Below are positions 61,853 through 64,000 of a stretch of DNA of 64,000 nt, in pieces. Origin of the DNA: Nonomuraea pusilla (lineage in GTDB: Bacteria > Actinomycetota > Actinomycetes > Streptosporangiales > Streptosporangiaceae); assembly GCF_900109355.1 (NCBI RefSeq), contig NZ_FOBF01000003.1, forward strand, positions 496,001 through 560,000, in the 5' to 3' direction. The notes beneath the pieces were generated by a model that was given only the letters and a program-made list of their open reading frames with translations, was not told the origin of the DNA and ran no database searches. Each line of letters starts with the position of its first letter. Position 1 is the first letter of the stretch. The position numbers and the translations under genes were made by a program.

Positions 61853-63321
61853 TCCTCGCGCACCCGGGCGCGGGAGAGCTTGCCCGCGGGGGTGCGCGGC
61901 AGCCGCTCCCTGTACTCGACCGTCCTCGGCTGCTTGAACCTGGCGATGCGGGGCGCGCAGTGCTCCAGCAGCGCGGCGGTGAGGGCCGGGCCGGTCTCGA
62001 CGCCGGGGACCGGCTGGACGAGGGCGACCACGCTGTGCCCCCACTCCTCGTCGGGGACGCCGATGACGGCCACGTCGGCGACGGCGGGGTGTTCCAGCAG
62101 CGCGGCCTCGACCTCGGCCGGGTAGATGTTCACGCCGCCGGACACGATGAGGTCGGTGCGCCTGTCGCACAGGAACAGGTAGCCGTCGGCGTCGAGGTAG
62201 CCGATGTCGCCGGGCGTGTACCACTCGCCGCGCATGCTGGCCGCGGTCTTCTCCGGGTCCTTGCGGTACTCGAAGGTGCCCATGCTGGACTTGACGTACA
62301 CGAGGCCGGGTTCGCCGGGCGGCAGCTCCTTGCCGTCCTCGTCGAGGACGCACGCCTCGAACATGGGCGAGACCCTGCCCACGGTGCCGGGCCTGTCCAG
62401 CCACTCGCGCGGCTTGACGGCGAAGGCGGCGGTGGACTCGGTGGACCCGTAGTACTCGTACAGGACCGGGCCCCACCACTCCATCATCGCCTGCTTGACC
62501 GCGACCGGGCAGGGGGCGGCGGTGTGGATGACCTGGCGCAGGCTGGACACGTCGTAGGCGGCCCTGACCTCGGCGGGGAGCTGGAGCATGCGGTGGAACA
62601 TGGTCGGGACCATCAGGGCGTTCGTCACCCGGTGCCGCTGGATCAGCTCCAGGACCGTCTCGGGCTCGAACTTCGGCGCGATCACCACGGTGTGGCCGAG
62701 GTTCAGCGCGAAGTGGGTGTGCGCGCACGGCGCCGAGTGGTACATGGGCGCGGTGACGAGGTGCACGCCGGGGCCGGGCGCGAGGTCCACGATGTGGCCG
62801 AGGAACCGGGCGTGCAGGGGCGCGACCGCCTCGGGCGGGACGCCGGGCAGGGGGCGCTGCACGCCCTTGGGGACCCCGGTGGTGCCGGAGGTGTACCACA
62901 TGGCGGCCCCGCAGGTGCGGTCGCCGGGCGGGGTGACGGGCTGCCCGGCGGCCAGCCCCCGGGTGCCGACCTCGGCGCCGGGCACGGGGTTCGCCTCCCC
63001 GGTGACGACGATCTTCGCGTCGCAGTCGCCGAGGATGTAGGCGATCTCGGACGGGGTGAGGTGCCAGTTGACCGGCACGTAGTACAGCCCGATCTGGGCG
63101 GTGGCCATGAGCATGACCACGGCGTCGAGCCCGTTGGGCAGCACGCCCGCGACCACGTCGCCGGTGCCGGCGCCGCGGGCGCGCAGCCCGTGCGACACCT
63201 GGTTGACGCGCGCCAGGAGCTCGCCGTACGTGGTGGCGGAGCCATCGGTGTCGATCACGGCGAGGCGGTCGGGGTCGGCGGCGGCGATGGCGTAGAAGCC
63301 CGGCAGGCCGTCGATGTCCAT
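61819..63321 (-). CDS. Acyl-CoA synthetase (FadD-like)
   Basis: A 500-residue adenylate-forming enzyme. The P-loop-like MWYTSGTTGVPKGVQ is near 140-154, YEYYGSTEST near 290, GEWYTPGDIGYLDADGYLFL near 370-390, the hinge DRRTDLIVSGGVNIYPAEVE near 392-410, and the catalytic Lys is in RTPAGKLSR near 482. It would activate a carboxylic acid as its CoA ester. ATG at 63321 abuts the stop of the acyl-CoA dehydrogenase, so both are in one operon for fatty or branched acid degradation. Its 3' end overlaps the C45 gene. Confidence 0.9.
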   Translation of the reverse strand: MDIDGLPGFYAIAAADPDRLAVIDTDGSATTYGELLARVNQVSHGLRARGAGTGDVVAGVLPNGLDAVVMLMATAQIGLYYVPVNWHLTPSEIAYILGDCDAKIVVTGEANPVPGAEVGTRGLAAGQPVTPPGDRTCGAAMWYTSGTTGVPKGVQRPLPGVPPEAVAPLHARFLGHIVDLAPGPGVHLVTAPMYHSAPCAHTHFALNLGHTVVIAPKFEPETVLELIQRHRVTNALMVPTMFHRMLQLPAEVRAAYDVSSLRQVIHTAAPCPVAVKQAMMEWWGPVLYEYYGSTESTAAFAVKPREWLDRPGTVGRVSPMFEACVLDEDGKELPPGEPGLVYVKSSMGTFEYRKDPEKTAASMRGEWYTPGDIGYLDADGYLFLCDRRTDLIVSGGVNIYPAEVEAALLEHPAVADVAVIGVPDEEWGHSVVALVQPVPGVETGPALTAALLEHCAPRIARFKQPRTVEYRERLPRTPAGKLSRARVREDYLAEKTSSSL

Positions 63322-64000
63322 TCACAGCTCCAGGAGTCGGGCGAGGCGGGCTCGGTGGACGCGCGGCGGGCCGAGCAGTACTTCGTCCGCCTTTGCGCGT
63401 TTGTAGTAGAGATGCGCGTCGTGCTCCCATGTGAAACCTATGCCGCCGTGCAGGAGCAGATGATCGCGGGCCACCTCGAAACAGGCCCTGCCCACGTACG
63501 CCTGCGCCAGCGCCGCCGCCCCCGGCAGCTCGTCCGGGGCCTCGTCGGCGGCCCAGGCGGCGTACCTGACGATCGACTCGGCCTGCTCCAGCTTGGCGTG
63601 CATGTCGGCCAGCCGGTGCTTCACCCCCTGGTACGAGCCGATGTACCGGCCGAAGGCGACCCGCACCTTGGCGTAGGCGACGATCGCGTCGAGCGCGGCC
63701 CGCATGACGCCGAGCTGCTCCGCCGCGAGCGCCACGCACAGGAGGTCGGCGACGTCGGGCGCGGGCCCGAGCACCCGCCCCCTGGCGCCGTCCAGCGTGA
63801 CGCCGGCCTGGCCGCGGGTGAGGTCGAGCGTCTCCAGGGGCGTGCGGGTGACACCGGGACCCGTCAGGTCCACCGCCGTCATCACCACGCCGTCCTCCGC
63901 GCCGTCCTCCGCGCCGTCCTCCGTGCCGTCCTCCGCCCGCGCGGGCACGAGCAGCACCGACGCCTCCGCCCCGCCGAGCACCCGCTCCAGCGTGCCGGTC
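63322..64000 (-). CDS. Acyl-CoA dehydrogenase (5' end cut by window edge)
   Basis: The C-terminal 225 residues of an acyl-CoA dehydrogenase. The four-helix C-terminal domain is clear: VALAAEQLGVMRAALDAIVA, RVAFGRYIGSYQGVKHRLADMH (residues that bind FAD in the family), HLLLHGGIGFTWEHDAHLYYKRA. The segment upstream has an insertion of four EDGA/EDGT-type units encoded by 12-base repeats. The N-terminal FAD and substrate domain lie outside the window. It abuts the acyl-CoA synthetase start, indicating an operon for fatty acid or sterol side-chain oxidation. Confidence 0.88.
   Translation of the reverse strand, partial: TGTLERVLGGAEASVLLVPARAEDGTEDGAEDGAEDGVVMTAVDLTGPGVTRTPLETLDLTRGQAGVTLDGARGRVLGPAPDVADLLCVALAAEQLGVMRAALDAIVAYAKVRVAFGRYIGSYQGVKHRLADMHAKLEQAESIVRYAAWAADEAPDELPGAAALAQAYVGRACFEVARDHLLLHGGIGFTWEHDAHLYYKRAKADEVLLGPPRVHRARLARLLEL
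63889..63936. repeat. Four-copy 12-bp tandem repeat within the dehydrogenase gene
   Basis: GCCGTCCTCCGC repeats four times (63889, 63901, 63913, 63925), the third copy differing by one base. On the minus strand it encodes four EDGA/EDGT-type units. The period is a multiple of three, so copy-number change keeps the reading frame. Confidence 0.85.

Overview
This 64 kb window comes from a very GC-rich, GTG-start-rich actinobacterial chromosome. The gene set points to the order Streptosporangiales (a Nonomuraea-like relative), but that placement is inferred from gene content and codon style, not from a marker gene. Actinobacterial signatures include SepH, DUF3159, DUF3710, DUF4193 and DUF4235 proteins, an RNase H-phosphatase fusion, a SulP-carbonic anhydrase fusion, a subtilisin-inhibitor-like protein and an ECF sigma factor of the type paired with DGPF proteins.

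Layout. 0-7 kb is accessory: a truncated anti-sigma-type ATPase, a small membrane protein, a DGPF/ECF sigma pair, a glycosyltransferase co-transcribed with a MarR-like repressor under a perfect palindrome, an ASCH protein and two decayed genes. 7-17.5 kb is a conserved block in the same order as Mycobacterium tuberculosis Rv2689c-Rv2697c: rRNA uracil methyltransferase, APC/KimA-like permease, two TrkA-type potassium regulators, DUF3159, OB-fold protein, DUF3710 and dut. An alpha/beta hydrolase is inserted in it. valS, a DUF4235 protein and otsA follow. 21.9-26.2 kb is a divergent aromatic-acid module: FAD monooxygenase and metallo-beta-lactamase-fold protein facing PaaI thioesterase and PaaK CoA ligase across an operator-rich promoter region. 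26-39.5 kb holds DUF4193, a CutR/CutS-like two-component system, an inositol phosphatase, an S9 peptidase, ferrochelatase, a lytic transglycosylase, an MFS exporter, a polysaccharide deacetylase and an FAD sugar oxidase.

39.5-50.6 kb: an unusually long SepH cell-division protein preceded by a perfect CRP-type site, two bacterial PH-domain membrane proteins, a Raf-kinase-inhibitor-like lipoprotein, a proline/alanine-rich membrane-anchored protein preceded by a seven-codon leader ORF, and a SulP-carbonic anhydrase fusion. 50.7-54.9 kb: a TetR regulator, an oxidoreductase remnant, the RNase P RNA gene rnpB on the minus strand, and the RNase H/phosphatase, zinc-ribbon and Nif3 operon. 55-64 kb is accessory: a dipeptidase and M20 peptidase pair, a secreted protease inhibitor, a tandem-fused quinone-oxidoreductase-like protein downstream of a SoxR-type box, a WYL regulator, a C45-type Ntn-hydrolase, and an acyl-CoA synthetase following a truncated acyl-CoA dehydrogenase.

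The items most worth follow-up are the SoxR-box-controlled double MDR protein, the 1011-residue SepH with in-frame tandem duplications and a CRP site, the palindromic operators at 4.55 kb and 24.5 kb, the chimeric pseudogene at 5.6-6.1 kb, and the leader ORF at 46.77 kb. No CRISPR array, tRNA, intact insertion sequence or prophage was seen.
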